Assembly (NCBI GenBank): GCA_012729145.1
Contig: JAAYDT010000006.1
Coordinates: forward strand, 1-35,061
Reading direction: 5' to 3'
DNA length: 35,061 nt
Source of the DNA: Synergistaceae bacterium
GTDB taxonomy: Bacteria > Synergistota > Synergistia > Synergistales > Thermovirgaceae
Part shown: positions 1-7,802 of the stretch, piece by piece
Layout of the letters: each line of letters opens with the position of its first letter
Position numbering within the stretch: the stretch's first letter is position 1
Translations under genes and position numbers: made by a program
The notes under the pieces: model-generated
What the model was told of the DNA's origin: nothing
Seen by the model: only the letters and a program-made list of their open reading frames with translations
Database searches by the model: none

Positions 1-1115
1 AGGCTACAGGGGCGATCGACGGGGCCATAGGGAAAGCGGTCCTCGGGTTGAAGGGCAAGGAGAAGCTTATGATCCCTATCACGATGCTTATCTTCTCCAT
101 AGGTGGAGCCACTTACGGCATGGCTGAGGAGGTCATCGTCTTCATCCCGATCGGGGTCGCCCTGGCGAGAGCCGTCGGTTACGACGACGTCGTCGGGGTG
201 GCCATGATGTCAACCGGTGCCGCCGTGGGATTCTCGGGTGGAACCCTGAACCCCTTCACTGTAGGGGTGGCCCAGAGCATCGCCGAACTTCCCCTGTTCT
301 CCGGGCTCGGGCTGCGTTTCGTCGGCCACGTGGTTCTCTACGTCATAGCCTGCTGGTACGTCATGCGCTATGCGGCGAAGGTCAAGGCCGACCCTTCCCA
401 GAGCATTGTCTACGACCTGATGGAGGCTGACCCTGAGCGCCACACAGTTTCGCCCGATCTCCCCTTTACCGGCACCCACAAACTGGTCATGCTGGTAATT
501 GTGGCCAGCTTCGCCTACATGATCTGGGGAGTTATCGAGAAAGGCTTCTACATCATGGAGCTCTCCACGGTCTTCATGGCAATGGGTATCCTGGCGGGTC
601 TATTCGGACGCCTGGCACCGAGCAGGATAGCCTCGTCTTTTGTAGAGGGTGCCAAGACCATTGCCTTCGGTGCGCTGGTGGTGGGTATCGCACGTGCCAT
701 CCTGGTGGTCATGTCCCAGGGGCAGATCGTGGACACGGTCATCAACGCCCTGGCGTCATGGGTAGCCATGCTCCCCGGTGCGTTGACCGCTGTGGGCATG
801 TTCCTCGTTCAGGTGGTTATCAACTTCTTCATACCCTCGGGCAGCGGACAGGCGGCTACGACCATGCCTATCATGACGCCCCTTGCGGACCTTGTGGAGA
901 TATCCAGGCAGACCGCGGTTCTGGCTTACCAGTACGGCGACGGTTTCACAAACCAGATAATCCCCACTTCGGCGGCTTTGATGGGCGTCCTCGGCATGGC
1001 CAGGATGCCCTACGAACGCTGGTTCAAGTTCATATGGCCACTCATGGTATTCTGGATCGTAGCAGGATCGGCAATGGTGTTCATAGCGGCGGTGATCAAT
1101 TACGGGCCTTTCTAA
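1..1115 (+). CDS. YfcC/DcuC-family membrane carrier, 5' end outside window
   Basis: This is an integral membrane carrier of the C4-dicarboxylate/basic amino acid (YfcC, DcuC) family. The frame is open from base 3 and already encodes family-like sequence (TGAIDGAIGK, then LKGKEKLMIPI) before the first possible start at 48, so the true start lies upstream of the window; about 370 residues are visible. Many hydrophobic helices are separated by the family-like segments FSIGGATYGMAEE and FFIPSGSGQAATTMPIM, and YGDGFTNQIIPTSAALMG lies near the C-terminus. It sits 63 bases upstream of three amidohydrolase genes on the same strand. I infer that it imports a peptide, acylated amino acid or amino acid that those enzymes cleave, or exports a product. 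The substrate cannot be read from the sequence. Confidence 0.85.
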   Translation, partial: ATGAIDGAIGKAVLGLKGKEKLMIPITMLIFSIGGATYGMAEEVIVFIPIGVALARAVGYDDVVGVAMMSTGAAVGFSGGTLNPFTVGVAQSIAELPLFSGLGLRFVGHVVLYVIACWYVMRYAAKVKADPSQSIVYDLMEADPERHTVSPDLPFTGTHKLVMLVIVASFAYMIWGVIEKGFYIMELSTVFMAMGILAGLFGRLAPSRIASSFVEGAKTIAFGALVVGIARAILVVMSQGQIVDTVINALASWVAMLPGALTAVGMFLVQVVINFFIPSGSGQAATTMPIMTPLADLVEISRQTAVLAYQYGDGFTNQIIPTSAALMGVLGMARMPYERWFKFIWPLMVFWIVAGSAMVFIAAVINYGPF

Positions 1116-1127
1116 GGGGGTGCCCGG

Positions 1128-1154
1128 GCGGGGAGGGGCTGAGCCCCTCCCCGC
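1128..1154 (+). repeat. intercistronic hairpin, 12-bp perfect stem
   Basis: A perfect inverted repeat with arms at 1128-1139 and 1143-1154 and the loop TGA lies between the carrier gene and the M20 peptidase gene. No T-run follows, so it is not a standard intrinsic terminator. It may stabilise the 3' end of the carrier mRNA or reduce readthrough inside the operon. Confidence 0.6.
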
Positions 1155-1178
1155 ACCACAGGGAATGAGGTGTTTGTG

Positions 1179-2384
1179 ATGAACAGGTCTTTAACGAAGA
1201 TAATATCGACAGTCTCTTCCGGCGAGATCGCGGAGCTAACCGCCCGTTTCATCCGGATCCCCAGCCACTGGGATGTACCCACCAGGGAGGAAGAGATGGT
1301 GGAGGCCGTGGCCTCCTTTCTTTCAGAGGAAAAGATCCCTTTCACTCTCCAGCATGTGGGAGGTACAAGGAACAATATAATCGCCACCATCAAGGGCGAA
1401 GGAGGAGGGAAGAGCCTTGCCCTTTCAGGTCATCTCGACACAGTCCCTCCCTACAACATGGAGGTCGAGCCCTTCGCAGCGGAGATCTCCGACGGGAAGA
1501 TCTTCGGGCGCGGGGCCGTGGATATGAAGGGTCCCGTGGCCGCAATGCTGATGACCCTGGCGGCATACAGGAGGGCTGAAGTGCCACTGAAGGGTGATCT
1601 GGTCTTTGCCGGGGTTCTTGCAGAGGAGACCAACAGCGACGGAAGCGAGACGCTTATCAGGTCGGGCTTCAGGACCGACGGCGCAATTGTAGGGGAGCCC
1701 TCCGACAGGGAGTACGCCATAGGCCACAGGGGCCTGGAGTGGATAGAGGTGGAATTTTTCGGGAAGACCGCCCACGGCGGTGTCCCCCAGGACGGGATCA
1801 ACGCCATAGTTCATGCAGCAAGGTTCATAGGCCAGGTCCAGGAGAAGATCGTTCCGAAGCTGGCCCTCAGGGGCCACCCCCACATGGGGCCTTCGGTAAT
1901 GAACTTCGGGCGCATTGAGGGGGGGACACAGCCGAGCACTGTGGCCGATCACTGTTTGGTAAGGATGGACAGGAGGTACATATCGTCGGAATCTCTCGAT
2001 GAGGTGATAGCCGAATACCAGGGGATCCTGGACGAGCTTTCAAGGGAGGATCCTACTTTCAGGGCGGAACTAAAACTCATGGACATAGGGACCATGGCGC
2101 ACTTCCATCACGTTCCCCTGGAGACCTCTCCCGATGATCCCATAGTGAAGGCCGTTGTTGACTCCATACGGGATGTTAGCCGCATAGAACCCAAAATGAC
2201 TACCAGGAGAGGCTGGACCGATGCGGCGATCTTTGGTCACTACGGCAAGATACCCACTGTTGTCTTCGGCCCCGGTAGCCTTTCGAGATCCCACAGCAAG
2301 GCGGAATTCATAACCGTCGATGAACTGGAGGAAGGTTTCAGGACCTATGTGTCAATAGCCGCCCGTTTCTGCGGGCTGGCATAA
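1179..2384 (+). CDS. M20-family metallopeptidase/deacylase (ArgE/DapE/YgeY type)
   Basis: This is a cytoplasmic di-zinc hydrolase of the M20 family, which removes acyl groups from amino acids or splits dipeptides. Visible metal-site motifs are SGHLDTVPP (His85, Asp87), GRGAVDMKGP (Asp115), the catalytic AEET (Glu149/150), GEPSD (Glu173) and a C-terminal SRSHSKAEF (His372). The 401-residue length is normal. A frame-open GTG lies at 1170, but the ATG at 1179 has TGAGGTG at proper spacing and is preferred. It lies between the carrier and a D-aminoacylase-like gene, only 15 bases from the latter. The neighbourhood suggests use of N-acylated or peptide-bound amino acids. The sequence resembles the YgeY subgroup, but I cannot fix the substrate. 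Confidence 0.88.
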   Translation: MNRSLTKIISTVSSGEIAELTARFIRIPSHWDVPTREEEMVEAVASFLSEEKIPFTLQHVGGTRNNIIATIKGEGGGKSLALSGHLDTVPPYNMEVEPFAAEISDGKIFGRGAVDMKGPVAAMLMTLAAYRRAEVPLKGDLVFAGVLAEETNSDGSETLIRSGFRTDGAIVGEPSDREYAIGHRGLEWIEVEFFGKTAHGGVPQDGINAIVHAARFIGQVQEKIVPKLALRGHPHMGPSVMNFGRIEGGTQPSTVADHCLVRMDRRYISSESLDEVIAEYQGILDELSREDPTFRAELKLMDIGTMAHFHHVPLETSPDDPIVKAVVDSIRDVSRIEPKMTTRRGWTDAAIFGHYGKIPTVVFGPGSLSRSHSKAEFITVDELEEGFRTYVSIAARFCGLA

Positions 2385-2399
2385 AAGAGGTGAGCGGTA

Positions 2400-3734
2400 A
2401 TGGATATCGTAGTCAGGAACGGAACCGTCATCGATCCGGTCTCCCTGAACGAGACAAGGGCCGATGTCGGTATCAGGAACGGCATCTTCGCCTTCGTAGG
2501 AGAGGGTGCCCCGAAAGGCAGCCTTGAGCTTGACGCGTCGGGATCACTGGTGCTGCCTGGATTGATCGACACCCACATGCACTTCGAGCATCGCGTGGGC
2601 GACCCTTACACGGTACTAAGGTCTCTCCTTCTTCAGGGAGTCACCACGGCTTTCGCGGGGCACTGCGGAGAGGGCGTAATGATGAAAGAATACAAGGAGT
2701 GGTTCAGCCAGAACCCGGTCCTGAACATGGGGTTCATGACAGGGGCCAGCACTCTCAGAAGGGCCGTGGGTGCCGAAGACAGGTATTCTCCGGCGAACTC
2801 CGGGCAGATATCGATAATGGAAGGGCTTCTGGAGGAGAACCTGCGGGAGGGGGCAAGAGGGCTCTCCTTCGGGCTTGAATATGCCCCCGGGACCTCATGG
2901 GAGGAGCTATCGCGTCTGGCCAGGGTGGTCTCCCGTTTCAGTCATAGACTTATCTCCATTCACATAAGGAGCGACGGCCACCAGAGCCCCGCGGCAGTGG
3001 CCGAAGCCATCAATGTTGCCAGAGAGAGCGGGGTAAGGGTCCAGATATCCCACCTGGGGAGCATGACTGCCTTCGGCCACTCCGGTGAAGCCCTGGATAT
3101 GATCGAAAAAGCGAGAGGCGAAGGGGTGGATGTGACCTTCGACGTTTACCCCTACTATGCCTTTGCTGCCCGGATAGGGTCGGCTGTATACGACCCAGGT
3201 TTCGAAGAGCGCCTGGGGAAGGGTCTTGAGAGCCTGGAGGTGTCGACGGGCAAGTACAAGGGAGTTCCCCTGACTCCGGAGGTCTTTGCCAGGGCCCGGG
3301 AAGAGGACCCCGACGCATACGTGATCGCCCATGTGATGAACCCCCGGGAGGTCGACATGTGCCTTCTTCATCCGGACAGCGCCATTGCATCCGACGCTGT
3401 TCTAAGGGGCGACGAAGGTCATCCGAGGGCTGCAGGCACTTTCCCCATGGGGATAGGAATACTCAGGAATGCAGGGCTTTCGTGGCCAGAGGCCGTAAGG
3501 CACGCCACTTCGAGGCCGGCGGAGATGATGTGGCACAAGGGGGGAAGGATCGTCGAAGGTGCCAACGCCGAACTGGTCGTGATCGACCCCGACTCCTACG
3601 AGGACAGGGGCAGGTTCGGGGCACCCCTGGTTGCACCAGGAGGAGTAAAATGGGTTATCCTCAACGGTGACGTTGCCGTCGAGGAAGGTGAAATTGTCGG
3701 TTCTCCCAACGGCCAGATCCTTCTGGCAGAATGA
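2400..3734 (+). CDS. N-acyl-D-amino-acid deacylase-like amidohydrolase
   Basis: This 444-residue protein belongs to the amidohydrolase superfamily and looks like N-acyl-D-amino-acid deacylase or dihydroorotase relatives. The N-terminal small beta domain (DIVVRNGTVIDP) leads into the metal motif PGLIDTHMHFEH. Further family signatures are VQISHLG near residue 215 and SDAVLRGDEGHPRAAGTFP near residue 340. The C-terminal beta strand region includes GANAELVVIDPD. The start ATG follows GAGGTGA with ideal spacing. It lies between two M20-type enzymes, so the operon encodes three distinct deacylases. Deacylation of D-amino acid conjugates or a related cyclic amide is the likely reaction, by family resemblance only. 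Confidence 0.82.
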   Translation: MDIVVRNGTVIDPVSLNETRADVGIRNGIFAFVGEGAPKGSLELDASGSLVLPGLIDTHMHFEHRVGDPYTVLRSLLLQGVTTAFAGHCGEGVMMKEYKEWFSQNPVLNMGFMTGASTLRRAVGAEDRYSPANSGQISIMEGLLEENLREGARGLSFGLEYAPGTSWEELSRLARVVSRFSHRLISIHIRSDGHQSPAAVAEAINVARESGVRVQISHLGSMTAFGHSGEALDMIEKARGEGVDVTFDVYPYYAFAARIGSAVYDPGFEERLGKGLESLEVSTGKYKGVPLTPEVFARAREEDPDAYVIAHVMNPREVDMCLLHPDSAIASDAVLRGDEGHPRAAGTFPMGIGILRNAGLSWPEAVRHATSRPAEMMWHKGGRIVEGANAELVVIDPDSYEDRGRFGAPLVAPGGVKWVILNGDVAVEEGEIVGSPNGQILLAE

Positions 3735-3748
3735 GGGGGTGAGTTGAT

Positions 3749-4945
3749 ATGGTTGATGCAAGTGAACTCTGGAAGGAAGTAGAGGAAGAGATAGAACGTT
3801 TTTCGAAGCATGCGATAGATCTCAGTGACTGGCTTGCGAAGAACCCGGAGGTCTCCGAGCAGGAGTTCGAGGCCTGCAGAAAACATACGACCTTCCTTGA
3901 GAGTGCGGGTTACACCGTAGAGACGCCCTTCATGGATATCGAGACCTCCTTCTTTTCCAGGAAAGGTGATCCTGCAGGTCCGAAGGTCTGTCTCATGTTC
4001 GAGTACGACGCCCTTCCCGGCGTCGGTCACGGATGCGGTCACAACGTATCCGGTGCCATGTCGGGTCTTGCGGCCGTGGGCCTGGGCAGGGTTATGGACA
4101 GGATCAAGGGGGAACTGGTCCTGGTGGGGACCCCGGCCGAGGAGACCAACGGCTCCAAGGTGGTACTGGCTGAAAAAGGGATCTTCGACGGCATGGACCT
4201 TGCAATGATGATCCATAGCAGCGACATCTTCACCTATGCCGGTTACCGAAGCCTGGCCATGGACGCTATAGAGTTCCGCTTCACCGGAAAGCCCGCTCAC
4301 GCGGCCGGGGAACCCTGGGCCGGGAGGAATGCCCTCAACGGGGTGCAGCTGCTCTTCCATGCCATAGACATGCTCCGGCAGCATATTATCCCCGAAGCCA
4401 GGATCCACGGGATCATATCCGAGGGGGGTCTCGCCCCCAACATAGTCCCGGAGCACGCCGGTGCCAGGTTCTACTTCCGGGCTCCCAAGAGGCCCATCCT
4501 CGACCAGATTGTCTCAAGGATCTACAACTGTGCCCTAGGTGCAGCCCAGGCGACGGAGACGGAGGTGACCTGGAGGAACTTCGAGTACAGCTTCGATGAC
4601 ATGCTCAAGAACGACGCCGGTGAAAAGTTTGTGGAGGATGTACTGAAGGATCTCGGTGTGCCGATCGTTCCGTCCCTCGGGACCAAGGGGTCTTCTGATG
4701 TGGGTAACGTATCCTACCGGTGCCCGGCACTTCAGCCCAAACTGAGCATAGTCAACGAGGAAATGGCCTCCCACACCCACGAATTCGCTGAGGCGACCCT
4801 TTCCGACAGCGCCCATGAAGCCCTGGTGACGGGTGCCAAGGTGATGGCGAGGACGGCACTGGCAGTGTTCCTCGATGACGACCTCCGCAGGAGGATCCGT
4901 GAAGATTTTGAGAAGGAGAAACAGGAAGCGCAGCACTATCACTGA
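3749..4945 (+). CDS. M20D amidohydrolase (AbgB/aminoacylase-like)
   Basis: This 398-residue enzyme is of the M20D group, which includes the p-aminobenzoyl-glutamate hydrolase subunit AbgB and IAA-amino acid hydrolases. The metal-binding signature GVGHGCGHN lies at residues 92-99, preceded by FEYDALP, with TPAEETNGSK for the catalytic glutamates and KPAHAAGEPWAGRNAL in the lid domain. The C-terminus is highly charged. The start ATG follows a G-rich ribosome-binding site 14 bases after the previous gene. It closes the scavenging operon; a 13-bp hairpin follows the stop codon. Aromatic or p-aminobenzoyl amino acid conjugates are known substrates of relatives, but the actual substrate here is unknown. 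Confidence 0.85.
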   Translation: MVDASELWKEVEEEIERFSKHAIDLSDWLAKNPEVSEQEFEACRKHTTFLESAGYTVETPFMDIETSFFSRKGDPAGPKVCLMFEYDALPGVGHGCGHNVSGAMSGLAAVGLGRVMDRIKGELVLVGTPAEETNGSKVVLAEKGIFDGMDLAMMIHSSDIFTYAGYRSLAMDAIEFRFTGKPAHAAGEPWAGRNALNGVQLLFHAIDMLRQHIIPEARIHGIISEGGLAPNIVPEHAGARFYFRAPKRPILDQIVSRIYNCALGAAQATETEVTWRNFEYSFDDMLKNDAGEKFVEDVLKDLGVPIVPSLGTKGSSDVGNVSYRCPALQPKLSIVNEEMASHTHEFAEATLSDSAHEALVTGAKVMARTALAVFLDDDLRRRIREDFEKEKQEAQHYH

Positions 4946-4970
4946 TCCCGAACCTGTTAATAAAAGACTT

Positions 4971-5000
4971 CCGGGCCCCGGTCGAATGACCGGGGCCCGG
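4971..5000 (+). terminator. 13-bp perfect hairpin after the amidohydrolase operon
   Basis: The arms at 4971-4983 and 4988-5000 are perfectly complementary with the loop GAAT. The stem is very GC-rich, but no T-run follows on the plus strand, so termination would be inefficient or need a factor. It sits between the operon stop codon and the tag gene. Confidence 0.5.
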
Positions 5001-5022
5001 TCTCGACAGGGAGGTCCCAAAC

Positions 5023-5643
5023 ATGTTTCGTTGCCCATGGTCAGAGTCGCACCAGCTTCTTATGGACTACCACGACAAAGAGTGGGGGGTGCCGACCCAT
5101 GATGACCGGGTCCACTTCGAGTTCCTGGTCCTTGAGTCCTTTCAGGCAGGGCTCAGCTGGCTGACGGTACTTAAGAAAAGAGAGAACTTCCGAAGGGCCT
5201 TCGAGGACTTCGACCCTGTCAGGATCGCCAGGTACAGGGATAGCGACCTTGAAAGGCTCCTTTGCGATGAAGGCATCATCAGGAACAGGCAGAAGATCCT
5301 CGCCGCTGTCAGGAATGCCCGTGCCTTCCTCGACCTGGCGGAACGAGAGGGTTCATTCTCAACCTGGCTATGGGATTTCGCTGACGGCAGACCCATTGTC
5401 GGAGGTTGGGATACCCAGGAACAGATACCCGCCAGAACCCCCTTGTCGCAACATGTAAGCAGGGAGCTCAAGTCAAGGGGGTTCGGCTTCATGGGACCCG
5501 TGGTGGTCTACTCCCACATGCAGGCGGTCGGACTGGTAAATGACCATCTCCGGGACTGCTTCCGCTACGCCGAACTTTCCTCCCGAAGGACTTGGTCCTC
5601 CTCTACTGAGAGGTCGTCCACTCCTGCGAGAGACTCTACGTGA
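5023..5643 (+). CDS. tag: DNA-3-methyladenine glycosylase I
   Basis: The protein removes 3-methyladenine from alkylated DNA, starting base excision repair. It aligns with E. coli Tag without gaps at the key sites: the zinc ligands Cys4 (RCPW), His17 (YHDKEWG), His175 and Cys179 (VNDHLRDC), and the catalytic Glu38 (LESFQAGLSW). The start ATG follows GGGAGG. About 24 residues after the conserved core are Ser/Arg-rich and are encoded opposite the 3' end of the convergent zincin gene, an overlap of 79 bases. Those residues are probably a non-functional tail. It appears monocistronic. Confidence 0.93.
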   Translation: MFRCPWSESHQLLMDYHDKEWGVPTHDDRVHFEFLVLESFQAGLSWLTVLKKRENFRRAFEDFDPVRIARYRDSDLERLLCDEGIIRNRQKILAAVRNARAFLDLAEREGSFSTWLWDFADGRPIVGGWDTQEQIPARTPLSQHVSRELKSRGFGFMGPVVVYSHMQAVGLVNDHLRDCFRYAELSSRRTWSSSTERSSTPARDST

Positions 5644-5921
5644 TGTCTGAGTTCGTGTATCATTGTCTCCCTGATCTCTTCGTTCCACTCTTCAAAGGGA
5701 GCACTCCCGAGCATTTCCCGGAAGGACCCGTAGTAGAGGATGATGAGGTTTCCCAGTCCAGGATCTTCCAGGTACTCCCCCATGATGACGTAGTCGCCGT
5801 CCTCCCGGATCGAGGGTTCGACTATTATTCCTCCGTTCAGACGACTGAAAAGTTCGGTCGGCAGCGATCCGGCTATCTCTTCGGCGTTGTGTCTGAATTG
5901 TTTAAGGCTCATGAGCGGCAT
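5565..5921 (-). CDS. small zincin-type metallopeptidase family protein
   Basis: This 118-residue protein matches the small zinc-metallopeptidase-like family (Zincin_1). The zinc motif MIHELRHHVESLAG holds His89, Glu90 and His93, followed by an acidic stretch (DDLSVEED). Residues 53-66 (DPGLGNLIILYYG) are typical of the preceding strand. No signal peptide is visible, so it is cytoplasmic. The start ATG follows GGGAGGTCC. Its 3' end overlaps the tag gene on the other strand by 79 bases. It is divergent from the aminotransferase gene. The substrate and biological role of this family are not well established. Confidence 0.85.
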   Translation of the reverse strand: MPLMSLKQFRHNAEEIAGSLPTELFSRLNGGIIVEPSIREDGDYVIMGEYLEDPGLGNLIILYYGSFREMLGSAPFEEWNEEIRETMIHELRHHVESLAGVDDLSVEEDQVLREESSA

Positions 5922-5957
5922 CTAAGGACCTCCCAATTAGAATTTCTCCCTGCCATA

Positions 5958-5987
5958 ATTTTGCAGCTGACTGGCGGGGCGTGACAA
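5958..5987 (-). promoter_or_regulatory. candidate sigma-70 promoter for the zincin gene
   Basis: On the minus strand TTGTCA (5982-5987) and CAAAAT (5958-5963) are separated by 18 bases, 37 bases upstream of the zincin start. The -35 matches five of six consensus bases and the -10 four of six. Confidence 0.35.
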
Positions 5988-6062
5988 GTGTATTATGTAT
6001 GTGAAAAATTGTGCTAAAATAACATTTGGTAAATATCATTCCTACAGGGAGGTAGGTTTTTA

Positions 6063-7274
6063 ATGAAATTCTCCAAGAGGATAACCTCGATGCAATCTTC
6101 GCCGATCCGCAGGCTTGTCCCCTATGCCGAGGCTGCAAAGGCGGAGGGCAAAAAGGTTTACCACCTCAACATCGGCCAGCCCGACATAGTAACCCCGCCT
6201 GGTTTCCTGGAGTCCATCAAGAAATTTGCCGGGGACGTGATCGCCTATTCGGCATCCCACGGCAGTTACGAGCTCATTGATGCCATGATAGACTACTACA
6301 AGGGTTTCGATATTAACCTGGAGAGAAAGAACCTTATCGTCACCAACGGTGGCAGCGAGGCTCTGTCCTTTGCCCTCATGGCCACCTGTGACCCCGGTGA
6401 CGAGGTTCTTGTCCCCGAACCCTTCTACGCCAACTACAACGCCTTTGCCTCCTCGGTCAACGTAAAGCTGGTCCCCATTACCACCAGGGCAAGGGAGGGT
6501 TTCCACCTGCCTCCCAAGGCGGAGATACTTAAGAAGATCACCCCCCTTACAAGGGCCATTCTCTTCTCCAACCCTGGTAACCCCACGGGAGTCATCTACA
6601 CCAGGGAAGAGATGGAGATGATCGCCGACATAGCCCTTGAGAAGGATATCTACGTCATTGCCGACGAGGTCTACAGGGAGTTCGTCTACGACGGTCTCAA
6701 ATACACCAGCTTCGGCAACATCAAGAGGCTCGAGGACAGGGTCATCATCGTCGACTCCATCTCCAAGCGCTACAGCGCCTGCGGGGCCAGGATAGGTTGC
6801 ATCCTCTCCAGGAACGAAGAGCTCATGGCCCAGACCATGAAGCTTGCCCAGGGGAGGCTCTGCGTACCAACCCTGGAGCAGGTGGGCGCCGTGGCACTCT
6901 ACAAGACCCCCAAGTCCTATCTTGAGGAGGTCAACAAGGAGTACCAGGCGCGAAGGGACATCCTCATCTCCAAGGTCAGGGAGATGCCCGGAGTTATCTG
7001 TGAAGAGCCCAAAGGTGCCTTTTACGTGGTGGCCAAGCTCCCCGTCGACGATGCCGAAAAGTTCGTCATCTGGATGCTGAAGGACTTTCACGTCGACAAC
7101 GAGACAGTCATGATGGCCCCGGCCGAGGGCTTTTACGCTACGCCCGGCCTCGGAAGGGATGAGGCCCGGCTAGCATACGTCCTCAAGAAGGAGGACCTGT
7201 CCAGGGCCATGGACATCCTCAAGGCCGGCCTCGAGGCTTACCCGGGAAGGATCAAGTCCGCTTCCAACTTCTAG
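6063..7274 (+). CDS. PLP-dependent class I aminotransferase (aspartate/aromatic type)
   Basis: This 403-residue fold-type I aminotransferase transfers amino groups between an amino acid and a 2-oxoacid. Family landmarks are NIGQPDIVTP (substrate loop), NGGSEAL (phosphate contact), SNPGNPTG (Asn173), IADEVYREFVYD (Asp201, Tyr204), the PLP lysine in SISKRYSACGAR (Lys235) and Arg243. The ATG follows GGAGGT with nine-base spacing. It is flanked by a divergent zincin gene and an intrinsic terminator, so it is probably monocistronic. In an amino-acid fermenter it would feed oxoacid:ferredoxin oxidoreductases, but amino acid preference cannot be decided from sequence alone. Confidence 0.9.
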   Translation: MKFSKRITSMQSSPIRRLVPYAEAAKAEGKKVYHLNIGQPDIVTPPGFLESIKKFAGDVIAYSASHGSYELIDAMIDYYKGFDINLERKNLIVTNGGSEALSFALMATCDPGDEVLVPEPFYANYNAFASSVNVKLVPITTRAREGFHLPPKAEILKKITPLTRAILFSNPGNPTGVIYTREEMEMIADIALEKDIYVIADEVYREFVYDGLKYTSFGNIKRLEDRVIIVDSISKRYSACGARIGCILSRNEELMAQTMKLAQGRLCVPTLEQVGAVALYKTPKSYLEEVNKEYQARRDILISKVREMPGVICEEPKGAFYVVAKLPVDDAEKFVIWMLKDFHVDNETVMMAPAEGFYATPGLGRDEARLAYVLKKEDLSRAMDILKAGLEAYPGRIKSASNF

Positions 7275-7303
7275 CTTTAGTGAACCGGTCAGAAGAACGC
7301 TTT

Positions 7304-7331
7304 AGCCGCCCCTTCCAGGGGCGGCTTTTTC
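7304..7331 (+). terminator. intrinsic terminator of the aminotransferase gene
   Basis: The stem arms GCCGCCCC (7305-7312) and GGGGCGGC (7318-7325) enclose TTCCA and are followed directly by TTTTT. This is a classical rho-independent terminator 30 bases after the stop codon. Confidence 0.92.
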
Positions 7332-7360
7332 TTGACCTTGAACGGCTGGTCTGGTAACAT
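7332..7360 (+). promoter_or_regulatory. promoter of the arsR-acr3 operon
   Basis: TTGACC (7332-7337), a 17-base spacer and TAACAT (7355-7360) form a plausible sigma-70 promoter immediately after the preceding terminator and 37 bases before arsR. Confidence 0.5.
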
Positions 7361-7367
7361 TTCGTTG

Positions 7368-7377
7368 TTTGGCCAAA
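7368..7377 (+). promoter_or_regulatory. palindrome TTTGGCCAAA, candidate ArsR operator
   Basis: A perfect 10-base palindrome lies eight bases after the -10 element and before the arsR ribosome-binding site, and it is framed by CATTT and AAATG arms (7358-7362 and 7375-7379). Its position around the transcription start is what is expected of an autorepressor operator. Binding is inferred. Confidence 0.4.
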
Positions 7378-7397
7378 TGAGCAAAGGAGAAACGGCG

Positions 7398-7802
7398 ATG
7401 GATGCTCTTCTGAACTTCATCAAGGCACTGGCGGATATTCAGAGGGTAAGGATCATCTATGCCCTGTCGGAAGGGGAACTGTGCCTCTGCAGTCTCCAGG
7501 AAATACTCGAGCTGTCCCCTTCGACTGTCTCAAGGCATGTATCGGTTTTAAAACAGGCCGGCCTGGTAGTATCCCGTAGGGAAGGCAAATGGCGGTATTT
7601 CAGACTTGCCCCCGGACTGGAGAAAACACCGGGGGGTGATCTTGTCAAATGGCTTGTCAGAAACCTTGAGGACGATCACAAAGCCGGGATCCAGGCTGAA
7701 AAGGTAGCCCTCTTGAGGGAACAGCAGAATGAAAGATGCGCTCCCTGCAGTGACGGACTGAAAAAGAGACAGAAGAGGAATGGAAGGGGACAGGTTGGAT
7801 GA
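7398..7802 (+). CDS. arsR: ArsR-family metalloregulator
   Basis: This 134-residue winged-helix repressor belongs to the ArsR/SmtB family. The classical alpha-3 sensor is present as [10 protein letters not shown] (Cys29, Cys31), followed by the recognition helix [18 protein letters not shown] and the wing [13 protein letters not shown] second CxxC (CAPC) lies near the C-terminus and may add a third thiolate. The frame is open to 7332, but the ATG at 7398 has AAGGAG upstream and begins exactly at the family N-terminus. Its TGA overlaps the acr3 ATG. It should repress the operon until arsenite or antimonite binds. Sensing specificity is inferred from the CxC motif. Confidence 0.9.
   Translation: MDALLNFIKALADIQRVRIIYALSEGELCLCSLQEILELSPSTVSRHVSVLKQAGLVVSRREGKWRYFRLAPGLEKTPGGDLVKWLVRNLEDDHKAGIQAEKVALLREQQNERCAPCSDGLKKRQKRNGRGQVG

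Noticed and set aside
3596-4456. 286-codon minus-strand frame
   Set aside because: It is antisense to the amidohydrolase genes; composition is that of a shadow frame.
6060-7091. 343-codon minus-strand frame
   Set aside because: It is antisense to the aminotransferase and shows no protein family features.
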